Shown: piece after piece, positions 34,244 to 46,100 of the stretch
Layout: each line of letters starts with the position of its first letter
Position numbering within the stretch: the stretch's first letter is position 1
Source of the DNA: Piper betle
Taxonomy: Eukaryota > Streptophyta > Magnoliopsida > Piperales > Piperaceae
Length of the DNA stretch: 64,000 nucleotides
Assembly (NCBI GenBank): GCA_033002965.1
Contig: JAURVB010000163.1
Span: 59,857 to 123,856 of the forward strand
Reading direction: 5' to 3'
Position numbers and translations under genes: made by a program
The notes under the pieces: model-generated
What the model saw: only the letters and a program-made list of their open reading frames with translations
Database searches by the model: none
What the model was told of the DNA's origin: nothing

Positions 34244-34256
34244 TGGTGTCAGAGGC
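34244..34256 (+). promoter_or_regulatory. Primer-binding site of family-F element
   Basis: TGGTGTCAGAGGC, three bases after the LTR end, is the initiator-Met tRNA site with one transition and one substitution relative to TGGTATCAGAGCC. Confidence 0.85.
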
Positions 34257-37200
34257 AATTTCTTTGACTCTTAAGACGGCTAACCATCGAAATACTAGGA
34301 ATATGTTATGCATGTTGTGTGGCATGGTATGATTATTGTACTGTGGTTTAATTGGTATGATTGTGGTGTATTTACGTTATGCTTGTGGTATGTTATGATA
34401 CCCTCCATGAGCCAATCAACATCCTTGTCGGTAGTTATGATTTTGCTTCTTGTGTGTGTGGCTTTTATTTATTTTGATTACAAGCTTTTACGTTTACCCA
34501 TATGCATGGTATGGATGGAGATCAACCATTATGTTTAAGACAAACTAGACTCAATTAAAGTCATGACAAGTATGTGAAGGGATTAACTAAATTCTTTTGA
34601 TAAAAAGGTTTAACTACACCTAGAGTGGTGCTACAGATGGACCAAGCGATGATGAAAGAGTAAGTAATTACTAGATGATATAGGGAATGGAAGAGGGAAA
34701 ATCCCAAAACCCCATCTTCCACACCCTTCTATCTCTCCTTCATGTATTTTGCTTTCTCACTCCCTTGTCCCTCTCTATTTCTTATCTTTTCATCATCAGC
34801 CGCTTCAGACATCCTTATTCTTTTCTATACGTTATTGTGCCTTGTAAGAGAATGTATAAAAGGGCATCCTGAGAATGTCCCTATGTAAGAATGAGTGATT
34901 GATGAGTCTGTGTTATGGACTCCACCATATCTATATGACTATGCATTTCTGAAAAAAATAATAGAGTTATCCCATTATATGAAAATAATCGAGCTAACCC
35001 TTTAGGGAAAAGATAAAGTAGTAAGCATAGACCACATATAGAATTCTCAACTTGGGAAGGCCAAAAATCATCCACTAATATGCCAAGATGATGGGCCAGT
35101 AGAACCATGTGATGTAGACTATATAGTGAGTTTACCCTATTAGATTTTCAAGGACTTGTAGAGAGTAGTGCATGAAGAAATTATAAATTATCATTTTGAC
35201 CAACCCTGATTGGAGATTGACAAATGTAGAGTGCCTGGACCCATAGTATAGGAACTGGTACCAGAGTGAGTTCATGAAGCTCATGACCATTGGGCATGGT
35301 TAGTTATAGCAGTTTGGCAAGGAGCATAATGACTTGAGTGAGAACTGTTAAGAGGTATAATTGGTAGTATGAGAGTGATACGACACTCAAACAGCTATGG
35401 TAAATAATAAGACAAGATGGATAGATAGCTTATGGTCTAATAGAATTTGGTAGTCGGTCGCCTTGTATTTTTGCAGGTACACATTGTTGCTCGACCACTG
35501 TCTAAGTAATGCAAACAACATTCGAATAGCTCGACCACTATCCAAGTAGATAATTGGCATTCCAGAAGCCAACCAGCGTCCATATCAACTCAACCAATGT
35601 TTGAGTGGCATGGCCACAACCGAGCAAGTATGCTACAATGGGCTGGCAATAGGATACATGAGTGCACAATAGAGTTCAATAGTTGGATTGAAGATACAAG
35701 AATATGGTTTGGCTACATGACAGAAACTATAAGAAAGGGAATAAGAATTGGACAACATTGTTGGAAATTGGACATAAATATATACATGAATCATGAATTG
35801 TATCATATGTTATTATATAAGGTTGGCTAAATTAAATTGATCTACTAAAGTTAAGGGTTATGAGCCATAAATTAAAGTGTGGAATTTAATGAGAAAAGTG
35901 TGGAATTCAATGTGTAGATACCTTTTCATAAATTCTCTTTCGTAATGGGTGGAATTGAATTTATGGAACTAAGGCTATAAATAAGGAGGTTATGGTCCCT
36001 GAATTCATATCTGGTTTTCGTTCTGGTATCCCATTGTCCAGAACTTTGGTTTAGAAAACTAGTCTTGAATTTGGAAGATCCAAAACCTAAGTGATCAAGA
36101 CTCTGATTTCTTTATGGCTTCAAGTACGCTTCCGCTATTTTATTTATCTAGTTTAATTTCTCTCGATGATTTGATATGAAATCTAAATAAAGTCTATCAA
36201 ACATGACTAGTAATTAAGTAGTAATAACAAAAGATCGATATGACATGATTGTATAGCATTGACTGTGCGTATATGAATATAAGAAAGCTAAGATAGTTAG
36301 CTTCATAGTATGCTAGACAAGTAGTATAGAGTTTAAAACCTTGGCAAGCAGATGGACGACAACGAGAGTAGCTAGGCTGAGGTTAGAGTTCCAGATTGCC
36401 TACAATAGCACCCAAGTGGGCACTTGACATTAGAGATGCGGGTGCACAGTATTATATAGTTCCACGACATGAATCTTTTCATTATAGTAGCCTCCATATG
36501 GCCATTTTATAGCCTTGCTTGTAAGTCTACCACAGTTATAGTAGCTAAGTGAGTTAAGATAGAGTACCATAATTTTGTAGGGGACAACTGGTTACAAACA
36601 CAGACGAAGGGATGAGACACTACTTATCCAACCTCGCTATGAGTTCCTATTGACCCAATGTGAGATAGTGTTGCTTTGGGACTAGTATTCCCCATCCACT
36701 AGAATGTATGTAACTTGTCCTCAACGGAGAAACACTTGTGTATTATTTACTAATTAGCCTAGAACTCTAAGAGCCATCCTTTGAGCCATCCTTTGTGATG
36801 CCTGCATAGTAGTTTTCAGGGATGATGGCTAGATCCTTGATAAGCCACAATAGTGGTACTTCAAAATGGATACTACCTTGACCATGATTATTTGTATACC
36901 ACCTTATCCTTGTATATACATTTTCTCATTCCGTAACTTTAGATGAAGACATAGTGATTCTATCTTCTAGACAGCCTCCTTGGGTGGACACCTTTTGGGC
37001 TCCCTTAGCATATCTCACAGATTATGCCTATTCTATACTCAAGTTTTTGGGGCTAGTCATAATACCTTGGTTGTGGGGTATCCCTTTGCTCATCCGAATA
37101 CGACGTGAGGCCTACTTGACCTCTAGATACCTCATATTTTTAGGTATACATGGTAGGTTCTATTAGATCACTGTTTCCCATAAGTATACCTTAGACATCC

Positions 37201-37522
37201 ATCTTTTAATGGAGAAGGTTAGTAGGATTACATACTATAGTTAGGTTTGGACATGTGTGATTTATGCCTTAGACAATGCTAGACTCACCTTTTCATAGAT
37301 ATGTACCATTAATAGTATTTTTTGGTAGTTATGTACTTTCAGGGTGGTACCCCTCGTGGTAGTATATTTTCCTGACTAGTGTGACTAATTACTATAAGAA
37401 TCGATAGTTAAACGTCTTAACATGGGTATGCTTCTTTGACAATGCATTTTGTATGTATGTTTGTGGCTTGTAGCTATTGTACGTTCACCCCCCATAGGCA
37501 AATTCTAGGGATCAAATATTCT
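34257..37522 (+). other. Interior of family-F element, no recognised genes
   Basis: 3.3 kb with frames of at most about 77 codons; none shows retroelement motifs that I can see. Base composition is AT-rich and uniform. If gag or pol was once present it has decayed beyond recognition by eye. Confidence 0.5.
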
Positions 37523-37536
37523 AAAGTGGGAGAGGT
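37523..37536 (+). promoter_or_regulatory. Polypurine tract of family-F element
   Basis: AAAGTGGGAGAGG directly precedes the 3' LTR start (CATAAAATCTGGGC, equivalent to TGTAAAACCTGTGC at 32107). Confidence 0.75.
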
Positions 37537-37735
37537 CATAAAATCTGGGCTTCTCGCCCACCAATTTTAGATTTAGTTTTGTCTTGACCCGTATCAAGTT
37601 GCTTACTTGACTCTTTTGTTGAATGCATATGCATGGTATGGTAAGTCCGAGCCACAACCTTAGTCTCCCAGGTGTTCAACGCTGTTTGGCTGGACACTAT
37701 GCATAACATCCCATTCCTGGTTTATCCTTAAATCG
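37537..37735 (+). repeat. Truncated 3' LTR of family-F element
   Basis: It matches about 32107-32305: TGxATATGxATGGTATG, TTAGTCTCxC, CTGGACACTA and CAT...CTGGT follow in the same order. Homology ends near 37735. Confidence 0.7.
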
Positions 37736-37960
37736 AACAAAACTGTTATATTATTTAATAATGCTCTCTCTTAACTTAATTACATTTAACACCACGCCCA
37801 AAAAATGCCTCAAAATCCAAATCTACTTGGCATATTGGATGGAAGACAACCACTACCACAATTGCAACAAGAACAAAAAAACAAAGGAAATGTAAACCTT
37901 ATTCAAAATATTATAAATTATTAGAAATATAAGTTCCCAAAACATGGGGTTATTACATCA
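37736..37960 (+). other. Short unclassified fragment with a gag-like start
   Basis: From an ATG at 37806 a frame reads MPQNPNLLGILDGRQPLPQ then a Q/N-rich stretch, and stops near 37922. It resembles the N-terminus of a retroelement gag, but it is too short to classify. Confidence 0.25.
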
Positions 37961-39777
37961 GTATACTAAACCAAGGGTAAAGATGTTCGATGACCAAAAT
38001 AAAATGAGAAAGCAACATAAAACAACTCGACAACAACGCAACAAGAGTATGTGTATGTGTGAAGACTTTAACATCCCCTTGTATCCGCCAGCAATAATCT
38101 AGGCACAACACCAACATAATTATTAAAAAAAACATTAGTAACAAGTTATATAACAAGTTACTGGTCCGCAAAAGAAAATAACTATAATATTGAATTGGCA
38201 TAAAAAGTTATTTGCTCATATTAAAGTAAAACAAGAAGTGGGCAGTACACCACAAGAAGAATCACAAAACACCGAAAGGAAACTACACTGACATACAACC
38301 TACAGCTGATCGGGCAACACCCTTTCTCATGTCCTCTCCAATTCCACCATGCACTTCTCCTTTGAGCTCTGAAGGCAAGCCAAGTAAATCGTAGTCATGA
38401 ACACACCATAAAATATGGCACTAGTAACCCTACTCCTCTCCGAGTGTGAGAAGCTTATAGATGCAAGGATGAAAATGAAGTAGCAAGAACAGAAAGTAGA
38501 GTGTTGCGTCATTCCATTAACAATGAAACAACTGGGCTCCTCAACAAGTCGTGCTTTGGGACTTACCCATCGAAGTGAAACTTCTGAAATAATCTCCAAC
38601 AATATCCCAACTCTCAAAATCGTGAAAACATAATATAATAATAGTAGGCTTAAGTAGGGAATAACAATATTCATAGGCCCTCAGAAAGAAGGCAACTTGC
38701 GATGGATCTTTTGGTTTTAAAAACAACTCAAGAGATCTCATCCTTGAGGGTTATTAAACACGATGTCTAAATGACCTAAATTAAGTAGATTGTAATAAAA
38801 CTACCCTTTAACTCATCCTATGATATAAAACAACCCACTCATCAAATAAGCGTAAAACAATAAATAAGTCCTAAATGGATCTGGTCTCCAAGCCCCAAGC
38901 AATCTACCGGCGAGCTCAAACCACGCAACTTATAAAAAACCCAACTTTACATCTAACACAAATGTGATAAGATTAATTTAAATCAATTGTTTTGTATATT
39001 TGAGATTACAATAGATGAATAAAGATATGACATGAATGGATGAAAAAGAAGAATAATAAAACAATAATGCAAGAGTTACAAAAGTAGAAGATTTAACCAA
39101 ACTGTAGGTATAAAAGATCAATGTTTTAGATATGGTCAAAAGTTATAGAATTTCATCAAATGTTAGCAAAAACAAAAGATGATTACAGAACAACATACTA
39201 AAAAAAATAATGGCTGACCACAAATTGGACAATAGAAATATGTACTTCAAAGTATAGTTGATGTACGGGTACCTTGACGTGTAACCAACTTTGATGGCAA
39301 ATTTCGGCGCATTTCGACAGATGACAATGTTGGTAAACTCAATAAAAGGTGGAAGGATGATAGTAATAGAATTTGAAATTGAGGGTAGAAAGATGTGTTT
39401 ACAAAGACAAAGTTTTCTATAGAAAAATGAGAAGACAAGGAAATGAAAAGACAATGAATCTTGGTATAGGGAAATTGAAGAAATGTACATAAATGTATGT
39501 ACAATTAGTAGATATGAACCACCATGTGGTATGGTCTAATAATATGACATGACTCATGACATCTTTATGACTCTAATTATAATGCACTTGTATAAATTTC
39601 ACAACTTTTATAATGGTACAATACTAAAGAATCTTTAAATGAGTATAAAGTCAACTTGGTCACATACATAAAGTCAAAGACTATTAGGAAGTAGTGTGAC
39701 AACAAGCCAAAGGTTATATCAACTTAGGTATTTGACAACATCTTGACACTAACTACATAAAACGTCCCCACAAAACT
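37961..39777 (-). mobile_element. LTR-like DNA, minus orientation (family G)
   Basis: In minus sense it carries GTTTGAGCTCGCCGGTAG and CTTGGGGCTTGG (38920-38886), AGGTCATTTAG (38779-38768) and AAGGATGAGATCTCTTGAG (38747-38730). These are the first three parts of the promoter block shared by families A and B, in the same order and spacing. Ends could not be fixed. Open frames of up to 115 codons (38327-38674, 39143-39504, minus) are low-complexity and unsupported as genes. The TRIM array is inserted at its right edge. Confidence 0.5.
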
Positions 39778-39782
39778 ACCAT
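39778..39782 (+). other. Left target-site duplication of the TRIM array
   Basis: ACCAT immediately precedes the first LTR (TGTAACG at 39783). The same five bases follow the last LTR at 57775-57779. Confidence 0.85.
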
Positions 39783-39936
39783 TGTAACGACCCAGCCCAA
39801 AGTGCAACGTAATGGGCTAAGTCATTTCTTTAAAATGGGTACTCCGGAAGTTAAAGATCTATAGTCCATTCCCACTTATAAACAGGATCTTCTCCCAGTA
39901 GGTATTAGATGTGGGACTAAGTTGAGGGATCTCACA
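39783..39936 (-). repeat. First TRIM LTR of the array (154 bp)
   Basis: In minus sense it runs TGTGAGATCCCTCAACTTAG to GGGCTGGGTCGTTACA. The 154-bp length equals both LTRs of the singleton at 17303-17767. The TATA-like CTGTTTATAAGTGGG in minus sense (about 39888-39874) is the likely promoter. Confidence 0.95.
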
Positions 39937-40165
39937 ATCCACCCACCTTAGGAAATTTCGTCCCCGAAATGTTAATTCTTTGCCCGTTGCTAGCCCCAAC
40001 CCACGTCCTTTCTGGCCCGTGACCGGCAGCCTAGCCAACGTTTCTAGTCTTGGCCCATTGCTAACCCCAGCCCACGACCTTTTTTGGCCCGTGACCGGCA
40101 GCCTAGCTAACGTCCCTAGTCCATCCCACCATCTAACATGGAACCAGGTCGGCTCTGATACCATT
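39937..40165 (-). repeat. Array interior unit with internal ~72-bp duplication
   Basis: The minus strand runs from the primer site TGGTATCAGAGCC (40151-40163), two bases from the LTR, to the purine tract AAGGTGGGTGGAT (39937-39949). In between are two tandem copies of a segment containing GGCCCGTGACCGGCAGCCTA on the plus strand, at about 39977-40047 and 40048-40120. Just before the purine tract the minus strand reads ATTTCGGGGACGAAATTTCC, the end-of-pol signature of chromoviruses. This is the TRIM's only trace of coding ancestry. Confidence 0.9.
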
Positions 40166-43100
40166 TGTAACGACCCAGCCCAAAGTGCAACGTAATGGGC
40201 TAAGTCATTTCTTTAAAATGGGTACCCCGGAAGTTAAAGATCTCTAGTCCATTCCCACTTATAAACAGGATCTACTCCCAGTAGGTATTAGATGTGGGAC
40301 TAAGTTGAGGGATCTCACAATCCACCCACCTTAGGAAATTTCGTCCCCAAAATGCCTATTCTTGGCCCGTTGCTAGCCCCAGCCCACGTCCTTTCTGGCC
40401 CGTGACTGGCAGCCTAGCCAACGTTTCTAGTCTTGGCCCGTTGCTAACCCCAGCCCACGACCATTTTTTGGCCCGTGACCGGCAGCCTAGCCAACGTCCC
40501 TAGTCCATCCCACCATCTAACATGGAACCAGGTCGGCTCTGATACCATTTGTAACGACCCAGCCCAAAGTGCAACGTAATGGGCTAAGTCATTTCTTTAA
40601 AATGGGTACCCCGGAAGTTAAAGATCTCTAGGTCCATTCCCACTTATAAACAGGATCTTCTCCCAGTAGGTATTAGATGTGGGACTAAGTTGATGGATCT
40701 CATCAATCCACCCACCTTAGGAAATTTCGTCCCCGAAATGCTTATTCTTTGCCCGTTGCTAGCCCCAACCCACGTCCTTTCTGGCCCGTGACCGGCAGCC
40801 TAGCCAACGTTTCTAGTCTTGGCCCGTTGCTAACCCCAGCCCACGACCTTTTTGGCCCGTGACCGGCAGCCTAGCTAACGTCCCTAGTCCATCCCACCAT
40901 CTAACACGGAACCAGGTCGGCTCTGATACCATTTGTAACGACCCAGCCCAAAGTGCAACATAATGGACTAAGTCATCTCTTTAAAATGGGTACCCCGGAA
41001 GTTAAAGATCTATAGTCCATTCCCACTTATAAACAGGATCTTCTCCCAGTAGGTATTAGATGTAGGAGTAAGTTGAGTGATCTGATAATTACTATTTATA
41101 ACGACCCAGCCCAAAGTGCAATGTAATGGGCTAAGTCATTTCTTTAAAATGGGTACCCCGGAAGTTAAAGATCTATAGTCCATTCCCACTTATAAACAGG
41201 ATCTTCTCCCAGTAGGTATTAGATGTGGGACTAAGTTGAGGGATCTCACAATCCACCCACCTTAGGAAATTTCGTCCCCAAAATGCCTATTCTTGGTCCG
41301 TTGCTAGCCCCAGCCCACGTCCTTTCTGGCCCGTGACTGGCAGCCTAGCCAACGTTTCTAGTCTTGGCCCGTTGCTAACCCCAGCCCACGACCTTTTTTT
41401 GGCCCGTGACCGGCAGCCTAGCCAACGTCCCTAGTGCATCCCACCATCTAACATGGAACCAGGTCGGCTCTGATACCGTTTGTAACGACCCAGCCCAAAG
41501 TGCAACGTAATGGGCTAAGTCATTTCTTTAAAATGGGTACCCCGGAAGTTAAAGATCTCTAGTCCATTCCCACTTATAAACAGGATCTTCTCGCAGTAGG
41601 TATTAGATGTGGGACTAAGTTGATGGATATCACAATCCACCCACCTTAGGAAATTTCGTCCCCTAAATGTTTATTCTTTGCCCGTTGCTAGCCCCAACCC
41701 ACGTCCTTTCTGGCCCGTGACCGGCAGCCTAGCCAACGTTTCTAGTCTTGGCCCGTTGCTAACCCCAGCCCACGACCTTTTTGGCCCGTGACCGGCAGCC
41801 TAGCTAACGTCCCTAGTCCATCCCACCATCTAACACGGAACCAGGTCGGCTCTGATACCATTTGTAACGACCCAGCCCAAAGTGCAACATAATGGACTAA
41901 GTAATCTCTTTAAAATGGGTACCACGGAAGTTAAAGATCTATAGTCCATTCCCACTTATAAACAGGATCTTCTCCCAGTAGGTATTAGATGTAGGAGTAA
42001 GTTGAGTGATCTCATAATTACTATTTACAACGACCTAGCCCAAAGTGCAATGTAATGGGCTAAGTCATTTCTAAAAAATGGGTACCCCGGGAGTTAAAGA
42101 TCTATAGTCCATTCCCAGTTATAAACAAGATCTTCTCCCAGTAGGTATTAGATGTGGGACTAAGTTGACGGATCTCACAATCCACCCACCTTAGGAAATT
42201 TCGTCCCCGAAATGCCTATTCTTGGCCCGTTGCTAGCCCCAGCCCACGTCCTTTCTGGCCCGTGACTGGCAGCCTAGCCAACGTTTCTAGTCTTGGCCCG
42301 TTGCTAACCCCAGCCCACGACCTTTTTTTGGCCCGTGACCGGCAGCCTAGCCAACGTCCCTAGTCCATCCCACCATCTAACATGGAACCAGGTCGGCTCT
42401 GATACCATTTGTAACGACCCAGCCCAAAGTGCAACGTAATGGGCTAAGTCATTTCTTTAAAATGGGTACCTCGGAAGTTAAAGATCTCTAGTCCATTCCC
42501 ACTTATAAACAGGATCTTCTCCCAGTAGGTATTAGATGTGGGACTAAGTTGAGGGATCTCACAATCCACCCACCTTAGGAAATTTCGTCCCCGAAATGCC
42601 TATTCTTGGCCCGTTGCTAGCCCCAGCCCACGTCCTTTTTGGCCCGTGACTGGCAGCCTAGCCAACGTTTCTAGTCTTGGCCCGTTGCTAACCCCAGGCC
42701 ACGTCCTTTTTTGGCCCGTGACCGGCAGCCTAGCCAACGTCCCTAGTCCATCCCACCATCTAACATGGAACCAGGTCGGCTCTGATACCATTTGTAACGA
42801 CCCAGCCCAAAGTGCAACGTAATGGGCTAAGTCATTTCTTTAAAATGGGTACCCCGGAAGTTAAAGATCTATAGTCCATTCCCACTTATAAACAGGATCT
42901 TCTCCCAGTAGGTATTAGATGTGGGACTAAGTTGATGGATCTCACAATCCACCCACCTTAGGAAATTTCGTCCCCTAAATGCCTATTCTTGGCCCGTTGC
43001 TAGCCCCAACCCACGTCCTTTCTGGCCCGTGACCGGCAGCCTAGCCAATGTTTCTAGTCTTGGCCCGTTGCTAACCCCAGCCCACGACCATTTTTGGCCC

Positions 43101-46100
43101 GTGACCGGCAGCCTAGCTAACGTCCCTAGTCCATCCCACCATCTAACACAGAACCAGGTCGGCTCTGATACCATTTGTAACGACCCAGCCCAAAGTGCAA
43201 CATAATGGACTAAGTCATCTCTTTAAAATGGGTACCCCGGAAGTTAAAGATCTATAGTCCATTCCCACTTATAAATAGGATCTTCTCCCAGTAGGTATTA
43301 GATGTGGGACTAAGTTGAGGGATCTCACAATCCACCCACCTTAGGAAATTTCGTCCCCGAAATGCCTATTCTTGGCCCGTTGCTAGCCCCAGCCCACGTC
43401 CTTTCTGGCCCGTGACTGGCAGCCTAGCCAACGTTTCTAGTCTTGGCCCGTTGCTAACCCCAGCCCACGACCTTTTTTTGGCCCGTGACCGGCAGCCTAG
43501 CCAACGTCCCTAGTGCATCCCACCATCTAACATGGAACCAGGTCGGCTCTGATACCGTTTGTAACGACCCAGCCCAAAGTGCAACGTAATGGGCTAAGTC
43601 ATTTCTTTTAAATGGATACCCCGGAAGTTAAAGATCTCTAGTCCATTCCCACTTATAAACAGGATCTTCTCCCAGTAGGTATTAGATGTGGTACTAAGTT
43701 GATGGATCTCACAATCCACCCACCTTAGGAAATTTCGTCCCCGAAATGCTTATTCTTTGCCCGTTGCTAGCCCCAACCCACGTCCTTTCAGGCCCGCGAC
43801 CGGCAGCCTAGCCAACGTTTGTAGTCTTGGCCCGTTGCTAACCCCAGCCCACGACCTTTTTTGGCCAGTGACTGGCAGCCTAGCTAACGTGCCTAGTCCA
43901 TCCCACCATCTAACACGGAACCAGGTCGGCTCTGATACCATTTGTAACGACCAAGCCCAAAGTGCTACATAATGGACTAAGTAATCTCTTTAAAATGGGT
44001 ACCCCGGAAGTTAAAGATCTATAATCCATTCCCACTTATACAGGATCTTCTCCCGAGTAGGTATTAGATGTAGGAGTAAGATGAGTGATCTCATAATTAC
44101 TATTTATAAGGACCCAGCCCAAAATTCAATGTAATGGGCTAAGTCATTTCTTTAAAATGGGTACCCCGGAAGTTAAAGATCTATAGTCCATTCCCAGTTT
44201 TAAACAAGATCTTCTCCCAGTAGGTATTAGATGTGGGACTAAGTTGACGGATCTCACAATCCACCCACCTAAGGAAATTTCGTCCCCAAAATGCCTATTC
44301 TTGGCCCGTTGCTAGCCCCAGCCCACGTCCTTTCTGGCCCGTGACTGGCAGCCTAGCCAACGTTTCTAGTCTTGGCCCGTTGCTAACCCCAGCCCACGAC
44401 CTTTTTTTGGCCCGTGACCGGCAGCCTAGCCAACGTCCCTAGTCCATCCCACCATCTAATATGGAACCAGGTCGGCTCTGATACCATTTGTAACGACCCA
44501 GCCCAAAGTGCAACGTAATGGGCTAAGTCATTTCTTTAAAATGGGTACCTCGGAAGTTAAAGATCTCTAGTCCATTCCCACTTATAAACAGGATCTACTC
44601 CCAGTAGGTATCAGATGTGGGACTAAGTTGAGGGATCTCACAATCCACCCACCATAGGAAATGTCGTCCCCAAAATGCCTATTCTTGGTCCCTTCCTAGC
44701 CCCAGCCCACGTCCTTTTGGCCCGTGACTGGCAGCCTAGCTAACGTTTCTAGTCTTGGCCCGTTGCTAACCCAGGCCATGTCCTTTTTTTGCCCATGACC
44801 GGCAGCCTAGCCAACGTCCCTAGTCCATCCCACCATCTAACATGGAACCAGGTCGGCTCTGATACCATTTCTAACGACCCAGCCCAAAGTGCAACGTAAT
44901 GGGCTAAGTCATTTCTTTAAAATGGGTACCCTGGAAGTTAAAGATCTTTAGTCCATTCCCACTTATAAACAGGATCTTCTCCCAGTAGGTATTAGATGTG
45001 GGACTAAGTTGATGGATCTCACAATCCACCCACCTTAGGAAATTTCGTCCCCGAAATGCCTATTCTTTGCCCGTTGCTAGCCCCAACCCACGTCCTTTCA
45101 TGGCCCGTGAACGGAAGCCTAGCCAACGTTTCTAGTCTTGGCCCGTTGCTAACCCCAGCCCACGACCTTTTTTGGCCCGTGATCGGCAGCCTACCTAACG
45201 TCCCTAGTCCATCCCACCATCTAACACGGAACCAGGTCGGCTCTGATACCATTTGTAACGACCCAGCCCAAAGTGCAACATAATGGGCTAAGTCATTTCT
45301 TTAAAATGGGTACCCCGGAAGTTAAAGATCTATAGTCCATTCCCACTTATAAACAGGATCTTCTCCCAGTAGGTATTAGATGTGGGACTAAGTTGAGGGA
45401 TCTCACAATCCACCCACCATAGGAAATTTCGTCCCCGAAATGCCTATTCTTGGCCTGTTGCTAGCCCCAGCCCACGTCCTTTCTGGCCCGTGACCGGCAG
45501 CCTAGCCAACGTTTGTAGTCTTGGCCCGTTGCTAACCCCAGCCCACGACCTTTTTGGCCCGTGACCGGCAGCCTAGCTAACGTGCCCAGTCCATCCCACC
45601 ATCTAACACGGAACCAGGTCGGCTCTGATACCATTTGTAACGACCAAACCCAAAGTGCTACATAATCGACTAAGTCATCTCTTTAAAATGGGTACCCCGG
45701 AAGTTAAAGATCTTATAGTCCATTCCCACATAAACAGGATCTTCTCCCAGTAGGTATTAGATGTAGGAGTAAGATGAGTGATCTCATAATTACTATTTAT
45801 AACGACCCAGCCCAAAGTGCAATGTAATGGGCTAAGTCATTTTGTAAAATGGGTACCCCGGAAGTTAAAGATCTATAGTCCATTCCCACTTATAAACAAG
45901 ATCTTCTCCCAGTAGGTATTAGATGTGGGACTAAGTTGACGGATCTCACAATCCACCCACCTTAGGAAATTTCGTCCCCAAAATGCCTATTCTTGGCCCG
46001 TTGCTAGCCCGAGCCCACGTCCTTTCTGGCCCGTGACTGGCAGCCTAGCCAACGTTTCTAGTCTTGGCCCGTTGCTAACCCCAGCCCACGACCTTTTTTG

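Larger units (their letters stand above)
32107..37735 (+). mobile_element. Family-F LARD-like LTR retrotransposon (3' LTR truncated)
   Basis: The element comprises a 2,134-bp 5' LTR (32107-34240), a primer site (34244-34256), a 3.3-kb interior without recognised gag/pol, a polypurine tract and the first ~200 bp of the 3' LTR (37537-37735). It interrupts or abuts chromovirus pol at 32098. As with family A, an LTR over 2 kb and a gene-less interior suggest a non-autonomous element using initiator-Met-primed chromovirus machinery. Because the 3' LTR is cut, a target duplication cannot be tested. Confidence 0.7.

Noticed and set aside
38327..39504. Minus-strand frames of about 115 codons with hydrophobic stretches as small membrane proteins
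   Set aside because: They are low-complexity, AT-rich, overlapping in several phases and located in LTR-like DNA with the shared promoter block.
39783..39936. Cassandra TRIM (5S-rRNA-containing LTR)
   Set aside because: The LTR carries no recognisable 5S rRNA promoter sequence; its ends (TGTGAGATCCC...GTTACA) belong to a different TRIM type.
40151..40163. GGCTCTGATACCA repeated ~45 times, looking like tRNA 3' ends
   Set aside because: Only the last ~13 bases of initiator-Met tRNA are matched, always next to an LTR edge. They are retroelement primer-binding sites, not tRNA genes.
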